From Veillonella sp. VA139 (lineage in GTDB: Bacteria > Bacillota > Negativicutes > Veillonellales > Veillonellaceae): a stretch of DNA of 64,000 bases. How positions within the stretch are numbered: position 1 is the stretch's first letter; each line of letters starts with the position of its first letter. Below, piece by piece: positions 8,745 through 15,986 of the stretch. Location of the stretch: contig NZ_RQVL01000004.1 in the NCBI RefSeq assembly GCF_003992005.1, positions 1 to 64,000 on the forward strand, given 5' to 3'. A program made the position numbers and the translations under genes. The notes beneath the pieces were generated by a model. The model was not told where the DNA came from. It saw only the letters and a list, made by a program, of their open reading frames with translations, and searched no databases.

Positions 8745-8810
8745 GAAAAATGCACGTAGCCACCGGCTAGCTATTTGAGCTAACTTTTGAAGCTACGTGC
8801 ATTATTTTTA
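8745..8810. terminator. terminator at the end of the lysis operon
   Basis: TGCACGTAGC and GCTACGTGCA form a 10-bp stem around a large structured loop, flanked by A-rich and T-rich runs. It lies just beyond the last leftward prophage gene. Confidence 0.65.
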
Positions 8811-8839
8811 TTCCCTAATATTGTATTATTTATTCTAAT

Positions 8840-9304
8840 TTACTTAACAGCCAAGCCAACCAATAATAAGCTACTAATCAGCGCCCACGTATTTCGTTGG
8901 CGGTGTAGTCGTTGTTCCGTTTCCCTGTTCTTCTTGATGTCCTTGTTCAACATCTCTAATGAGTTGTTTATTTCGTTCAAGTAAGCGCTCTGCTTCATCA
9001 AGTCGTTTTGTGCTTTCATCAATTCGTTCACTTGCTTGTTGTTGATAGACTTCAGTTCTTGTAATTCGTTCGCTTGCTTGTTGATTAAGTTTTGCGATTC
9101 GTTCAACGGAATCCTCGACTGTCTGATTAAGCTCAAGGCTTTTTCGTTGTTGCTCTTGAGCTCGTTCCAAGTGGTCAGTGGCACGTTGATAGTCTGTGTC
9201 GTTACTTCCGCCGTAGATAATCCAGCAGATTGTACAGGCAATGCCTGCCATGATAAAGTAAGTAACCCAAGAATAGCGATCCATGTAACTTTTAAATTTC
9301 TCAT
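8840..9304 (-). CDS. secreted/membrane protein overlapping the spanin-like gene
   Basis: 154 residues in a different frame from the gene at 8874-9308, starting only 4 bp after it (ATGTATGAG carries both starts). It has a convincing signal peptide (about 1-27, positive end, WIAILGLLTL core, VQSAG cleavage-like site), a long coiled-coil-like middle rich in Asn, Gln, Leu and Lys, and a C-terminal membrane helix (about 138-152, WALISSLLLVGLAV). There is no lipobox cysteine. With the overlapping gene it resembles an embedded spanin pair, but neither half is a textbook o-spanin. It could be a shadow frame; the signal peptide plus terminal helix argue against that. Confidence 0.5.
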   Translation of the reverse strand: MRNLKVTWIAILGLLTLSWQALPVQSAGLSTAEVTTQTINVPLTTWNELKSNNEKALSLIRQSRIPLNESQNLINKQANELQELKSINNKQVNELMKAQNDLMKQSAYLNEINNSLEMLNKDIKKNRETEQRLHRQRNTWALISSLLLVGLAVK

Positions 9305-9308
9305 ACAT
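8874..9308 (-). CDS. Rz-like inner-membrane spanin candidate
   Basis: 144 residues with one N-terminal membrane helix (about 15-33, WVTYFIMAGIACTICWIIYG) and a long charged coiled coil (about 40-125). This is the topology of an i-spanin (Rz): inner-membrane anchor and periplasmic helix. It follows the amidase with the stop and start overlapping (TAATG), completing a holin-endolysin-spanin order. A spanin would make sense in a diderm host. The overlapping frame at 8840-9304 is almost as long. Assignment is by topology and position only. Confidence 0.65.
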   Translation of the reverse strand: MYEKFKSYMDRYSWVTYFIMAGIACTICWIIYGGSNDTDYQRATDHLERAQEQQRKSLELNQTVEDSVERIAKLNQQASERITRTEVYQQQASERIDESTKRLDEAERLLERNKQLIRDVEQGHQEEQGNGTTTTPPTKYVGAD

Positions 9309-9832
9309 TAGGCAACCTCGTAATCCGTCACACCACGTGCAATGGCTCTTACAATTTTATCTAAGTCATTATTTAATAATTGTAGGTCAGCATCGTTGTC
9401 GATGAATGCCATCTCAACTAATACTGCTACTGCATCGGTTGCCCCTAACACGTATAAGCCACCTGATGGTGGTGGTTTCACTCCTCGGTCTGTCGTCTTA
9501 ACACTCCGAATGATTTGGCTTTGAATGTAATTAGCCAAGCGTTGGCCATTAAAAGATTTGTAGTAGGTTTCCGTCCCTACCGCCTCTCTTGAGTTGGATG
9601 CGTTGCAATGTAGTGATACAAATACATCTGCACCCCATTCGTTTGATTCATCACAAACCATCACTAAGTTATCGTCTTGCATGATGCGAACCTCGCACCC
9701 TGCGCTAGTGAGATAATCAGCAAGCATTTCGCCTGCTTCTTTTACAACATCACACTCACGTGTTCCATAGTTAGGGTTTACTGCCCCGCTATCTACTCTA
9801 GGGTCGTGCCCCGGATTAATAAATACTTTCAT
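9308..9832 (-). CDS. endolysin, N-acetylmuramoyl-L-alanine amidase (Amidase_3)
   Basis: 174 residues beginning MKVFINPGHDPRVDSGA, the zinc-His start of the Amidase_3 fold. SLHCNA near 91-96 carries the second His, and VLVEMAFIDN near 135-144 the catalytic Glu. It cuts the amide between muramic acid and the stem peptide for host lysis. There is no cell-wall-binding domain and no signal peptide, so a holin must release it. It overlaps the holin gene by 4 bp. Confidence 0.93.
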   Translation of the reverse strand: MKVFINPGHDPRVDSGAVNPNYGTRECDVVKEAGEMLADYLTSAGCEVRIMQDDNLVMVCDESNEWGADVFVSLHCNASNSREAVGTETYYKSFNGQRLANYIQSQIIRSVKTTDRGVKPPPSGGLYVLGATDAVAVLVEMAFIDNDADLQLLNNDLDKIVRAIARGVTDYEVA

Positions 9833-10161
9833 TTCTTTTCCTCTCTTTCTAGCTGATCTGGAATACCATCATTATCCTTGTCCACCCATAAGGCAAGGAA
9901 CCCTACTAAGGCGGTTAATACTGACGGAATAAATATGTGGTCAATGATATTGATGCCTACATTAATTAGCTTACCTAGGTCGTCGGATACGTGACCTTTC
10001 ATGAAAGCAAGCATGTATTCAATGACCACCAATAAAATAGGTACTAGCATGACTAGTACTAGTAACCGTGTAGCTATCACCCCCGTAGGGTGTATGTTGG
10101 CAAGTCTAATATTCTGTAATACATCCTTAGCCTTATTGATTAGTACAGTTTTGTTTAACAC
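9829..10161 (-). CDS. holin-like membrane protein
   Basis: 110 residues with two strong membrane segments (about 30-50, LLVLVMLVPILLVVIEYML, and 76-94) and a charged C-terminal tail. The size, topology and position directly before the endolysin fit a holin that opens the inner membrane. It overlaps the next gene upstream (10133-10540). Confidence 0.75.
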   Translation of the reverse strand: MLNKTVLINKAKDVLQNIRLANIHPTGVIATRLLVLVMLVPILLVVIEYMLAFMKGHVSDDLGKLINVGINIIDHIFIPSVLTALVGFLALWVDKDNDGIPDQLEREEKK

Positions 10162-10540
10162 GATTATCGCACCCCCTCTCTCTTAATTCGTCGATTCTGT
10201 AATGCGCTGATTTCACTGACGCCTTTAAAGTGGCTTGCTCCTTTGTTAAATACACCATCTGCTCTTGTGTATCTCTGATTGTCTCCTTGAGCTCACCGAT
10301 ACTTTCCGTTAAATGCTGCATAGCCTGCGTATTCATCTTGACGGTATTCTCTGCGGTTGCTCCTTGTATTTCAAGCCGTTTCTGCAGTTCATCCTGTTTG
10401 AGTAAGAAGTCGTTCTTGACCTTTTGCAATTCCATTTCTCTTTCGGTTGATACTTTGGAATCATACAGCCATACGACCATTTTGGCAATGGCGAATACAC
10501 CGCTAATGAGCGTCACTATTTCTAATAATCCATAATTCAT
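10133..10540 (-). CDS. membrane-anchored coiled-coil protein of the lysis cassette
   Basis: 135 residues with an N-terminal membrane helix (about 5-25) followed by a long coiled coil (about 30-120). Proteins of this shape often sit beside phage holins as antiholins or hemolysin XhlA-like partners. The function here is inferred only from position and topology. Confidence 0.65.
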   Translation of the reverse strand: MNYGLLEIVTLISGVFAIAKMVVWLYDSKVSTEREMELQKVKNDFLLKQDELQKRLEIQGATAENTVKMNTQAMQHLTESIGELKETIRDTQEQMVYLTKEQATLKASVKSAHYRIDELRERGCDNRVKQNCTNQ

Positions 10541-10543
10541 CGT

Positions 10544-11914
10544 CTAGCCTTTCTTAATTGTTGAAATCGTCAATTTACCATGAAGTGTGTCGTTGATTTC
10601 GCTCGTAGGCGGGGCATCCTCTGTTATCCATACACACGCCCCCAATCGCAATAATGATGTAGGGATATTCCTGCGAGCTTCTTCACCAGCACCATCAAAG
10701 TGAAACCTAATTAACCGCTGATTGTCTAAGTCGCCAAACATAACTGTACCAACAATAAGGCCATTGTCATTGACTAATGGTGCGTACGTTGATTTTATTG
10801 GCGTAAATCCCTGTGGAATTATCTGATGTCCAGTAAATCCACCGTCCAATGGTTTCTGTACCAATAGCCATGTTCCCTTACGTCCGTTGACCGTTGATTC
10901 TCTTTTTGGTAACACTTTAAAATTCTCATTAGTAGGTGGTGTAATAGATATAGAGCCCCAACTACCTCCATCTGCACCAGCAACTACCATATTGCCTATG
11001 CGTGTTAATTGGAAATAGCTGTTGCCACTCATCCACGATGCGCCTTTGGGTGTTTTATATACGTATTTCTTTTGAGTAGTTGATTCCTGTACTGCTCCAC
11101 CACCTGTAGGAATGGTAACAGTGTTGCCACCGCTGATACTCAATTGACCATTGCTGTATGATAAGGTTTGTGGCGAGGCATTAGCACCCGATGGACCTAC
11201 TGGACCGATTGGCCCCTGTGGTCCTTGAGGCCCTACATCACCTTTAGGACCTTTCAAAGATTGCAGTTGTTCCTCTGTAAAGTCGGAATATCGGAATGGA
11301 TCACCCTTATCACCTTTCGGACCCGTCGCCCCTTGTATTCCCTGTAGTCCTTGCTCTCCACGTGGTCCTTGTTGACCATCTTCGCCTTTGGGACCTCGTT
11401 CGCCAATGTCTCCTTTAGGGCCTACTGGTCCTACTGGACCCATTTCACCTTGAATACCTTGAGGACCTTGCTCACCTGTATCGCCTTTAGGACCACGAGG
11501 ACCAACGCCACCGCTACCGTAATCTTTCACTTTAACTACATCATGCGGTACGCCCTCTATCACACGTACATCATCCATTGGCTCGCCCCTATCTGATACA
11601 CTAGCCTTAACTAAAATGTGACCTTTTAGAATTTTATAGTTAGGCTTGTTATTTGCGTCATATACAAAGACATCATAAACGTAACGACCTTGAGGAATAT
11701 CTCCATCCAATGTCAGCTTGAATGTAGTCACGGCGTCATCGGATACATTTTCGATTTTTACAATAGTAAACCTTGCCACGTAGTCCGTATCGTTCGCATT
11801 TACACGCACCACGGCGAATAGATCCTCTGCTTGTACTTCCTTGTTATACTCAATAATAAAGGAGCAGGGCGTGCCTTGCTCCTTCATAAAATTATGCGTT
11901 TGTACTAGTTTCAT
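10544..11914 (-). CDS. collagen-like baseplate/receptor-binding protein (BppU-like N-terminus)
   Basis: 456 residues. The N-terminal domain (about 1-125) resembles phage BppU-type baseplate proteins. Two collagen-like Gly-X-Y tracts follow (about 138-206 and 221-243, for example [16 protein letters not shown]), then a beta-rich C-terminal tip likely contacting the host surface. Trimerisation through the collagen tracts is expected. Two spacers of the CRISPR array at 48204-48648 match this gene: one at 11604-11636 with a single synonymous difference, one at 11778-11812 with a conserved peptide. It is cotranscribed with the lysis genes. Confidence 0.85.
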   Translation of the reverse strand: MKLVQTHNFMKEQGTPCSFIIEYNKEVQAEDLFAVVRVNANDTDYVARFTIVKIENVSDDAVTTFKLTLDGDIPQGRYVYDVFVYDANNKPNYKILKGHILVKASVSDRGEPMDDVRVIEGVPHDVVKVKDYGSGGVGPRGPKGDTGEQGPQGIQGEMGPVGPVGPKGDIGERGPKGEDGQQGPRGEQGLQGIQGATGPKGDKGDPFRYSDFTEEQLQSLKGPKGDVGPQGPQGPIGPVGPSGANASPQTLSYSNGQLSISGGNTVTIPTGGGAVQESTTQKKYVYKTPKGASWMSGNSYFQLTRIGNMVVAGADGGSWGSISITPPTNENFKVLPKRESTVNGRKGTWLLVQKPLDGGFTGHQIIPQGFTPIKSTYAPLVNDNGLIVGTVMFGDLDNQRLIRFHFDGAGEEARRNIPTSLLRLGACVWITEDAPPTSEINDTLHGKLTISTIKKG

Positions 11915-12062
11915 CCTTAGTATCCTTTGTATCCTCTGTTGTATGTTCGCCCTCTGCGTCTGCTAATGCATCAAGAATTACATTTTGCACGCAATCCTCA
12001 ATCGGACAACGCCCATTTTCCAATAATACCGAACCGCACCATTCGCAATATGTTTCTTTCAT
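11892..12062 (-). CDS. small zinc-knuckle protein (56 aa)
   Basis: Short ORF beginning [20 protein letters not shown] with a CEWC knuckle and CPIEDC, a likely zinc ribbon, then an acidic Thr/Asp/Glu-rich tail. A perfect AGGAGG lies 8 bp before ATG. It overlaps the start of the collagen-like gene by 23 bp, so translation may be coupled. Family unknown. Confidence 0.75.
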   Translation of the reverse strand: MKETYCEWCGSVLLENGRCPIEDCVQNVILDALADAEGEHTTEDTKDTKDETSTNA

Positions 12063-12074
12063 AGTCAATACCTC

Positions 12075-12473
12075 CTAGTTCAATTCTTTAATTTTCTTAA
12101 TAAGGTCAACGTCAATTTGTTTAAACTTTACCTTGATGTCATCAGTAGGCAAGCCTTTCATCTGTTTGGTGAGAAATGCTTCCTTTAATTTCTCCCGTTC
12201 CTTTTCTGCTTCTTTCTTTAACTCTTCGATTTTATCTTTCTTCGATGGTTCAATAACCTCTGGTACATAGTCGATAAACTCGCCATCAACGTAGCACTTA
12301 TAATCAACAAATTGTGCCTGCATATCGTCGCCACCAGTCACATAGGTATGATTAGGGTAGTCACGTTTTGCAAGTTCTAGGCATGCCTCTTCCGTCTCAC
12401 CATGGATTCCAATCAATAAGGACGTGATACGTGTCCCCTTTTCATCCAATACAAATACATAACGATTTTCCAT
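12075..12473 (-). CDS. phage tail-region hypothetical protein
   Basis: 132 residues from the start at 12473 (MENRYVFVLDEKG), chosen because AAGGAG precedes it; a longer in-frame start at 12518 lies in the terminator region. The N-terminal half is a compact alpha/beta domain and the C-terminal half a charged helix (about 85-132, many Lys/Glu). Its place after the fibre genes suggests a fibre-assembly or XkdW-like role, which is an inference. Confidence 0.7.
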   Translation of the reverse strand: MENRYVFVLDEKGTRITSLLIGIHGETEEACLELAKRDYPNHTYVTGGDDMQAQFVDYKCYVDGEFIDYVPEVIEPSKKDKIEELKKEAEKEREKLKEAFLTKQMKGLPTDDIKVKFKQIDVDLIKKIKELN

Positions 12474-12506
12474 GTTGTTCTCCTTTCTAAGAGATAAAAA
12501 ATTGCA

Positions 12507-12529
12507 TAAAAAAAGCACCCTTGAGGTGC
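12507..12529 (-). terminator. leftward terminator after the tail-fibre shufflon
   Basis: On the - strand GCACCTCAAGGGTGC followed by seven T. It would stop leftward transcripts from the tail operon before 12473, implying antitermination or a separate promoter for the lysis block. Confidence 0.7.
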
Positions 12530-12535
12530 CTAGTA

Positions 12536-12544
12536 TGTTATAAT
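12536..12544 (+). promoter_or_regulatory. extended -10 promoter of the small toxin-like gene
   Basis: TGTTATAAT, a TGnTATAAT extended -10 motif, about 7 bp before the inverted repeat at 12551. No good -35 is visible. Confidence 0.5.
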
Positions 12545-12550
12545 TGTCAT

Positions 12551-12577
12551 AAGAACTCGATGTGAGTTAGGTTCATC
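12551..12577 (+). repeat. inverted repeat flanking the toxin-like gene (left arm)
   Basis: AAGAACTCGATGTG and GTTAGGTTCATC reappear inverted at 12739-12771. The 5' end of the + transcript can pair with its own 3' part. Confidence 0.7.
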
Positions 12578-12591
12578 ACCGAAAGGTGGTG
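12574..12591 (+). promoter_or_regulatory. hairpin sequestering the ribosome binding site
   Basis: CATCACC and GGTGGTG pair around a GAAA tetraloop (GNRA type). The 3' arm contains the Shine-Dalgarno AAGGTGGTGAT of the gene at 12597, so translation is probably blocked until the hairpin opens. Confidence 0.65.
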
Positions 12592-12596
12592 ATACT

Positions 12597-12674
12597 ATGC
12601 GTAATTATGAAAAGATTCAACTAATCATTTCCATTCTTACTTTAGTAGTTGCCGTATTACAGTTGCTTAAATAG
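12597..12674 (+). CDS. 25-aa hydrophobic peptide, type I toxin-like (Hol-Tox style)
   Basis: Encodes 25 residues: MRNYEKIQL, then a hydrophobic helix LIISILTLVVAVLQLL and a final Lys. This resembles putative holin-like toxins of type I toxin-antitoxin loci. Support comes from the good but hairpin-hidden RBS, inverted repeats at both sides and an opposing promoter (12787-12814) that could make an antisense RNA. The gene lies opposite to its phage neighbours, between the lysis block and the recombinase. Toxicity is an inference. Confidence 0.6.
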   Translation: MRNYEKIQLIISILTLVVAVLQLLK

Positions 12675-12738
12675 TTTCTGATAATACAACGACCCTAGCG
12701 CTTACACGTTAGGGTCATCATAAACTGTCCAATTTTAA

Positions 12739-12771
12739 GATGAACCTAACGCCTGAACACATCGGGTTCTT
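12739..12771 (-). repeat. inverted repeat flanking the toxin-like gene (right arm)
   Basis: Read on the - strand: AAGAACCCGATGTG then GTTAGGTTCATC, the inverted partner of 12551-12577. Confidence 0.7.
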
Positions 12772-12786
12772 CTTGTTTGTAATTTC

Positions 12787-12814
12787 ATTATATCATATTC
12801 TCCGCTCTCGTCAA
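12787..12814 (-). promoter_or_regulatory. candidate antisense RNA promoter
   Basis: On the - strand TTGACG (12814-12809), a 16-bp spacer and TATAAT (12792-12787). It would transcribe leftward across the toxin-like gene, starting near 12780. Confidence 0.55.
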
Positions 12815-12831
12815 TGGACGAGGGCTTTTTT
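12804..12831 (+). terminator. intrinsic terminator before the recombinase gene
   Basis: GCTCTCGTC and GACGAGGGC form a 9-bp stem with loop AATG and a T-run. It ends the toxin transcript and leaves the recombinase at 12851 dependent on read-through or a weak promoter. Confidence 0.75.
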
Positions 12832-12850
12832 ATGTTGAAAGAGGGATACG

Positions 12851-13777
12851 ATGAAACTTATACAAAAACTAAAGCATGCTACGAAACGCCCTTATGTTGT
12901 GTATTCTGTCCTAGGCTATTACTCCACTTACGATGAAGCCATTGATGCACTTAACAACAGCCGTCAATCTCTATCACTGCATCAAGTCTATGACATGTGG
13001 CTACCGTCGCATGCTAAGAGTGTTAGCAGTAACACTCTAAATAATTATGGTTCAGCCTTTACGCACCTGGTTAGTATTCACGATGTAGCAATGAGTAACA
13101 TCACATACTTACAACTACAAAACATCATTGACCATATGCTTAGTACTGGTCTTTCCTACAGTTCCTGCAAGAAGGTCCGCACATTGATTAGCCAACTATT
13201 CGACTATGCCATCATCAATGGGTGGTGCACCACTAATTATGCCAAATTCCTAAACCTTGGCCATAATAAACCAGTTCGCTCCCATAAGCCATTCACCACG
13301 CAAGCAATTAATCGCTTGTGGTGTTTAGAATCACCGCTTCATGATATTCCGCTCATTCTTTTGTACACGGGAATGCGTGCATCGGAATTGATTAATCTGA
13401 AAGCTCGTGATGTCAATCGCAAGCAACACACGATTAAAATCACATCGGCTAAAACGAAATCAGGCATCAGAACCATTCCCATACACGATCGTATATGGCC
13501 TATCATTGAGCGTAGGCTCCACACGATATACGTTATCCAAGAATGCCGTACCTACTCATCTCTAAGTAGAGAATTTAATAAAGCAATGCGTGCCATCAAT
13601 GCTAAGCACACCACTCATGACTGTCGCCATACCTTTGCTACACGCCTTGACAACGAGGGTGCCAACTACAATGCCAAGCGATTACTACTTGGCCATGCCA
13701 GTGGCAACGTTACCGACGGAGTTTATACGCATAAGTCCTTAGGTCAGTTACGTAAGGCAATTAGATTACTTAAATGA
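12851..13777 (+). CDS. Rci-like tyrosine recombinase of the tail-fibre shufflon
   Basis: 308 residues. The N-terminal SAM-like DNA-binding part (about 40-125) precedes a tyrosine recombinase catalytic domain: YTGMRASELINL (catalytic Arg, about 176), TKSGIRTIPI (Lys hairpin), HDCRHTFATRLD (His-x-x-Arg, about 258), LGHASGNVT and the nucleophile in GVYTHKS (about 291). Its stop codon TGA touches shufflon site A (13778). It differs from the prophage integrase at 50693-51763. Position and sites suggest it rearranges tail-fibre ends, as Rci does in the R64 shufflon. Confidence 0.85.
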   Translation: MKLIQKLKHATKRPYVVYSVLGYYSTYDEAIDALNNSRQSLSLHQVYDMWLPSHAKSVSSNTLNNYGSAFTHLVSIHDVAMSNITYLQLQNIIDHMLSTGLSYSSCKKVRTLISQLFDYAIINGWCTTNYAKFLNLGHNKPVRSHKPFTTQAINRLWCLESPLHDIPLILLYTGMRASELINLKARDVNRKQHTIKITSAKTKSGIRTIPIHDRIWPIIERRLHTIYVIQECRTYSSLSREFNKAMRAINAKHTTHDCRHTFATRLDNEGANYNAKRLLLGHASGNVTDGVYTHKSLGQLRKAIRLLK

Positions 13778-13790
13778 CCAAGGGGGAAAA
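13778..13790 (+). repeat. shufflon crossover site A
   Basis: CCAAGGGGGAAAA on the + strand, inverted relative to sites B (14276-14288) and C (14518-14529). It lies directly after the recombinase stop codon. Confidence 0.8.
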
Positions 13791-14090
13791 TATCCAGAAT
13801 CCAAGGGGTTAGAAATTACTAATAATAATGGGCAATACATGTATACAGAAACTACTGGTAATAAAGGGTATCATAAATTTCCTATAGCTTTTACTAATAA
13901 ATGTATCTTTACAACTGCTAGTTTAGATATTAGGACAATGTTTAGTTTAGAAGGTATGAGTCCTATTCGCCCTTGCTTTTCGTATAGTGTTTCTAAAGAT
14001 AGTTTTATATGTGGCTATGATTATAATTCTAGTGGAGCCCAAACAATAAATAATAAAAAACCAGTAGAGATTATTGCAATCGGAATTTAA
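13779..14090 (+). CDS. silent tail-fibre C-terminal cassette 3 (inverted)
   Basis: Open frame without its own start, reading from site A: QGGKYPESKGLEITNNNG onward for 103 codons to TAA. It shares with the other tips the QGGK junction and a FPIAF motif (HKFPIAFTNKC). It lies in the opposite orientation to the expressed fibre, so inversion between sites A and C would fuse it in frame to the fibre stem. An internal ATG at 13839 exists but has no RBS, so it is read as a cassette and not as a gene. Confidence 0.8.
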   Translation, partial: QGGKYPESKGLEITNNNGQYMYTETTGNKGYHKFPIAFTNKCIFTTASLDIRTMFSLEGMSPIRPCFSYSVSKDSFICGYDYNSSGAQTINNKKPVEIIAIGI

Positions 14091-14287
14091 CGTCCAACAG
14101 CTAGCCATGTAGTTTTATAACCTCTATTGTCGTGGGAATACATGGTGAAATTAGTCAAGGTGGCGTTTTTGTAACTTGCAGCATTAACACCCCAACCTTT
14201 TGTTAACTGAATACCAAATACCTTATGTTGGAACGCAATAGGGAACGTTACTGAATCATCGTTTCTTTCGGTGCGTTTTCCCCCTTG
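14087..14287 (-). CDS. silent tail-fibre C-terminal cassette 2
   Basis: 66 codons from site B: QGGKRTERNDDSVTFPIAFQ onward to TAA, in the same orientation as the expressed fibre but behind its stop codon. It shares QGGK and FPIAF with the other tips and ends WLAVGR. Its stop overlaps that of cassette 3 (TTAA). Two inversions (A/B then A/C), or deletion between B and C, would connect it to the stem. Confidence 0.78.
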   Translation of the reverse strand, partial: QGGKRTERNDDSVTFPIAFQHKVFGIQLTKGWGVNAASYKNATLTNFTMYSHDNRGYKTTWLAVGR

Positions 14288-14288
14288 G
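14276..14288 (-). repeat. shufflon crossover site B
   Basis: CCAAGGGGGAAAA on the - strand, directly after the stop codon of the expressed fibre (14289-14291). Confidence 0.8.
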
Positions 14289-15353
14289 TTAAATGCCAAA
14301 TGCTAAATAGTAAATATCGTGATATGCGGTGTCATGAGAAGAGTCAGCTACCATTATGAATCCTGTTTTAGTAATGGATCCACAGTAACAAACATTAGCC
14401 CCTGCTTTTGCACTTTCACTACCTAATGTAAGCATTACACTTACGCATTTTGATATGAAAGCAGTAGGAAATGTAATAGGGTATTTTTGGTTATCCCAAA
14501 CATAAGCATTATAGTTCTTTCCCCCTTGGATAATGAGCCCTCCAAATGCTTCGCCCAAGCATAGGTACCATGCGTTTTCGTTGCTAAAGTCATATCTAAC
14601 TCCTTTGGATTGTAAAAGGCTTGTGACATCTACGTTAATATCACCGATTAATGCTTTCACTAAGGATAGTGTAGGGGCTAATGCCGTGTTACTATCTGCT
14701 TTGTCTGATGTGAATAATTTGAGTAATTCCGTGGCTCCCCCTTTGGTGACGTTGATGCCCTCATCGGCTTTGGTGACCTCTGTCACCGATGTTCGATGTA
14801 CTTCTTCCTTGAACGCTCTTATTTTGCTTTCAACATCCGATGTAAATGCTTGAACTTTTCCATCTATATTTGACTTAATAGCCTCTATATTATCTTTCGT
14901 TATATACATTTGGCTATTTAAATTAATCGTCACATTCTCTGCATTACCCACATAAAATGTTATGGTGATTAATTTTTCATCTAACGATGTACCAGCTACA
15001 GTATAACTTGCTTGAGCCCCTGCATTGGTATAAGCAAATAGTTTTTCAATACCATCTTCTCCTACTTTCGCAAATACCCCCAATTCACGTGCATAAAATC
15101 CAGTGCTTACATTTGCATTAGAAATGGTGGCGACTACATCAATTTCCCCATTACCTTTTTTCTTAATAGATTCAACACCATTTTCACAAATTTTATGCTT
15201 TAAATCTGTTAGTAATTCCACATCGTCATGTTCTAACAACGTGCCTTCACCTAGTGCAACCCTTGTAAATATTAATGGTTTCTTTTGGTTAATGGATTCT
15301 ACAAGCATATTACTACCTGCCAATGTTGTGACTATTTTATTATAATTACTCAC
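14289..15353 (-). CDS. tail fibre protein, constant stem plus expressed variable tip
   Basis: 354 residues. The N-terminal 160 residues match phage tail-collar fibre proteins (MSNYNKIVTTLAGSNML; tail attachment). The middle is helical, and the variable tip covers about 276-354, starting at QGGK in shufflon site C. The tip ends YYLAFGI and contains ITFPTAF like the silent cassettes. It likely binds the host receptor. Spacer 5 of the CRISPR array resembles 14554-14587, encoding SNENAWYLCLG in the constant part just before the crossover. It belongs to the leftward tail operon after the Mu gp48-like gene. Confidence 0.87.
   Translation of the reverse strand: MSNYNKIVTTLAGSNMLVESINQKKPLIFTRVALGEGTLLEHDDVELLTDLKHKICENGVESIKKKGNGEIDVVATISNANVSTGFYARELGVFAKVGEDGIEKLFAYTNAGAQASYTVAGTSLDEKLITITFYVGNAENVTINLNSQMYITKDNIEAIKSNIDGKVQAFTSDVESKIRAFKEEVHRTSVTEVTKADEGINVTKGGATELLKLFTSDKADSNTALAPTLSLVKALIGDINVDVTSLLQSKGVRYDFSNENAWYLCLGEAFGGLIIQGGKNYNAYVWDNQKYPITFPTAFISKCVSVMLTLGSESAKAGANVCYCGSITKTGFIMVADSSHDTAYHDIYYLAFGI
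14518..14529 (-). repeat. shufflon crossover site C (inside the fibre gene)
   Basis: CCAAGGGGGAAA on the - strand encodes QGGK at residues 276-279 of the expressed fibre. Recombination here swaps the tip in frame. Confidence 0.82.
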
Positions 15354-15365
15354 TGTATATCTCCT

Positions 15366-15986
15366 TTAATAATGTACTTTTTCCCTAATGGCTACAGCCC
15401 CTATAACTCTAGCGACTGCCCCTCTAGTTTCGATATGATTATCTTTTTCTTGTGGCATGATATGGATACGTTCCACTTGTGATACAGCCCCTATTATGCG
15501 TATACCCACTCGCCCAGCTAAGCTATGACTAATTAAATACGATAAATGAGCAGGCTTATATATCTCTACCACTCGCCGTACTTCTTCCAAGGCATCGATT
15601 GTATCTACAATCACTTTGAATGTATTAGGACCTGTATTTTCTCGTACAATCGCATTCTTTGGTGGATACACCAAATTTACAATCTCTTGTAATTTACTTT
15701 CTGTAATTGTTTGGGTACCACGCATTTTGACCAATAATAAATTACGTCGTTGGTCTACTGGTAAATGCTTATTGTGTAATCCATATACTCGCTCCCAATC
15801 ATCTAAGCCCCATGTAGCACTTTCCACGAATAACTGCTTGCATATGTCAATAATCAGTAGTCGCTGTTTCTCATGTTCTTCGCTTAATGAATCCTGTGTT
15901 GCCTTGAAAGTACTATCTTTACTCAAGAACTTAGGCAAATATCGCAAGACATCTACTTTATACGTTCTTAATAAATTAAAGATCAT
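15366..15986 (-). CDS. baseplate protein, DUF2313/YmfQ-like (Mu gp48 type)
   Basis: 206 residues. The start YLPKFLSKDSTFKATQ and the middle GLDDWERVYGL followed by QRRNLLLVKMRG match the YmfQ/DUF2313 family, which sits between baseplate J and the fibre in Mu- and PBSX-type tails. It overlaps the baseplate J gene by 4 bp. The role is baseplate assembly or fibre attachment. Confidence 0.85.
   Translation of the reverse strand: MIFNLLRTYKVDVLRYLPKFLSKDSTFKATQDSLSEEHEKQRLLIIDICKQLFVESATWGLDDWERVYGLHNKHLPVDQRRNLLLVKMRGTQTITESKLQEIVNLVYPPKNAIVRENTGPNTFKVIVDTIDALEEVRRVVEIYKPAHLSYLISHSLAGRVGIRIIGAVSQVERIHIMPQEKDNHIETRGAVARVIGAVAIREKVHY

Noticed and set aside
12851..13777. The shufflon recombinase as a second prophage integrase with its own attachment site
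   Set aside because: No att-like direct repeats flank it; it ends on an inverted site of the fibre system.
13839..14090. An independent 83-aa rightward gene
   Set aside because: No RBS; the open frame extends upstream to site A and shares QGGK and FPIAF with the other fibre tips, so it is a cassette.
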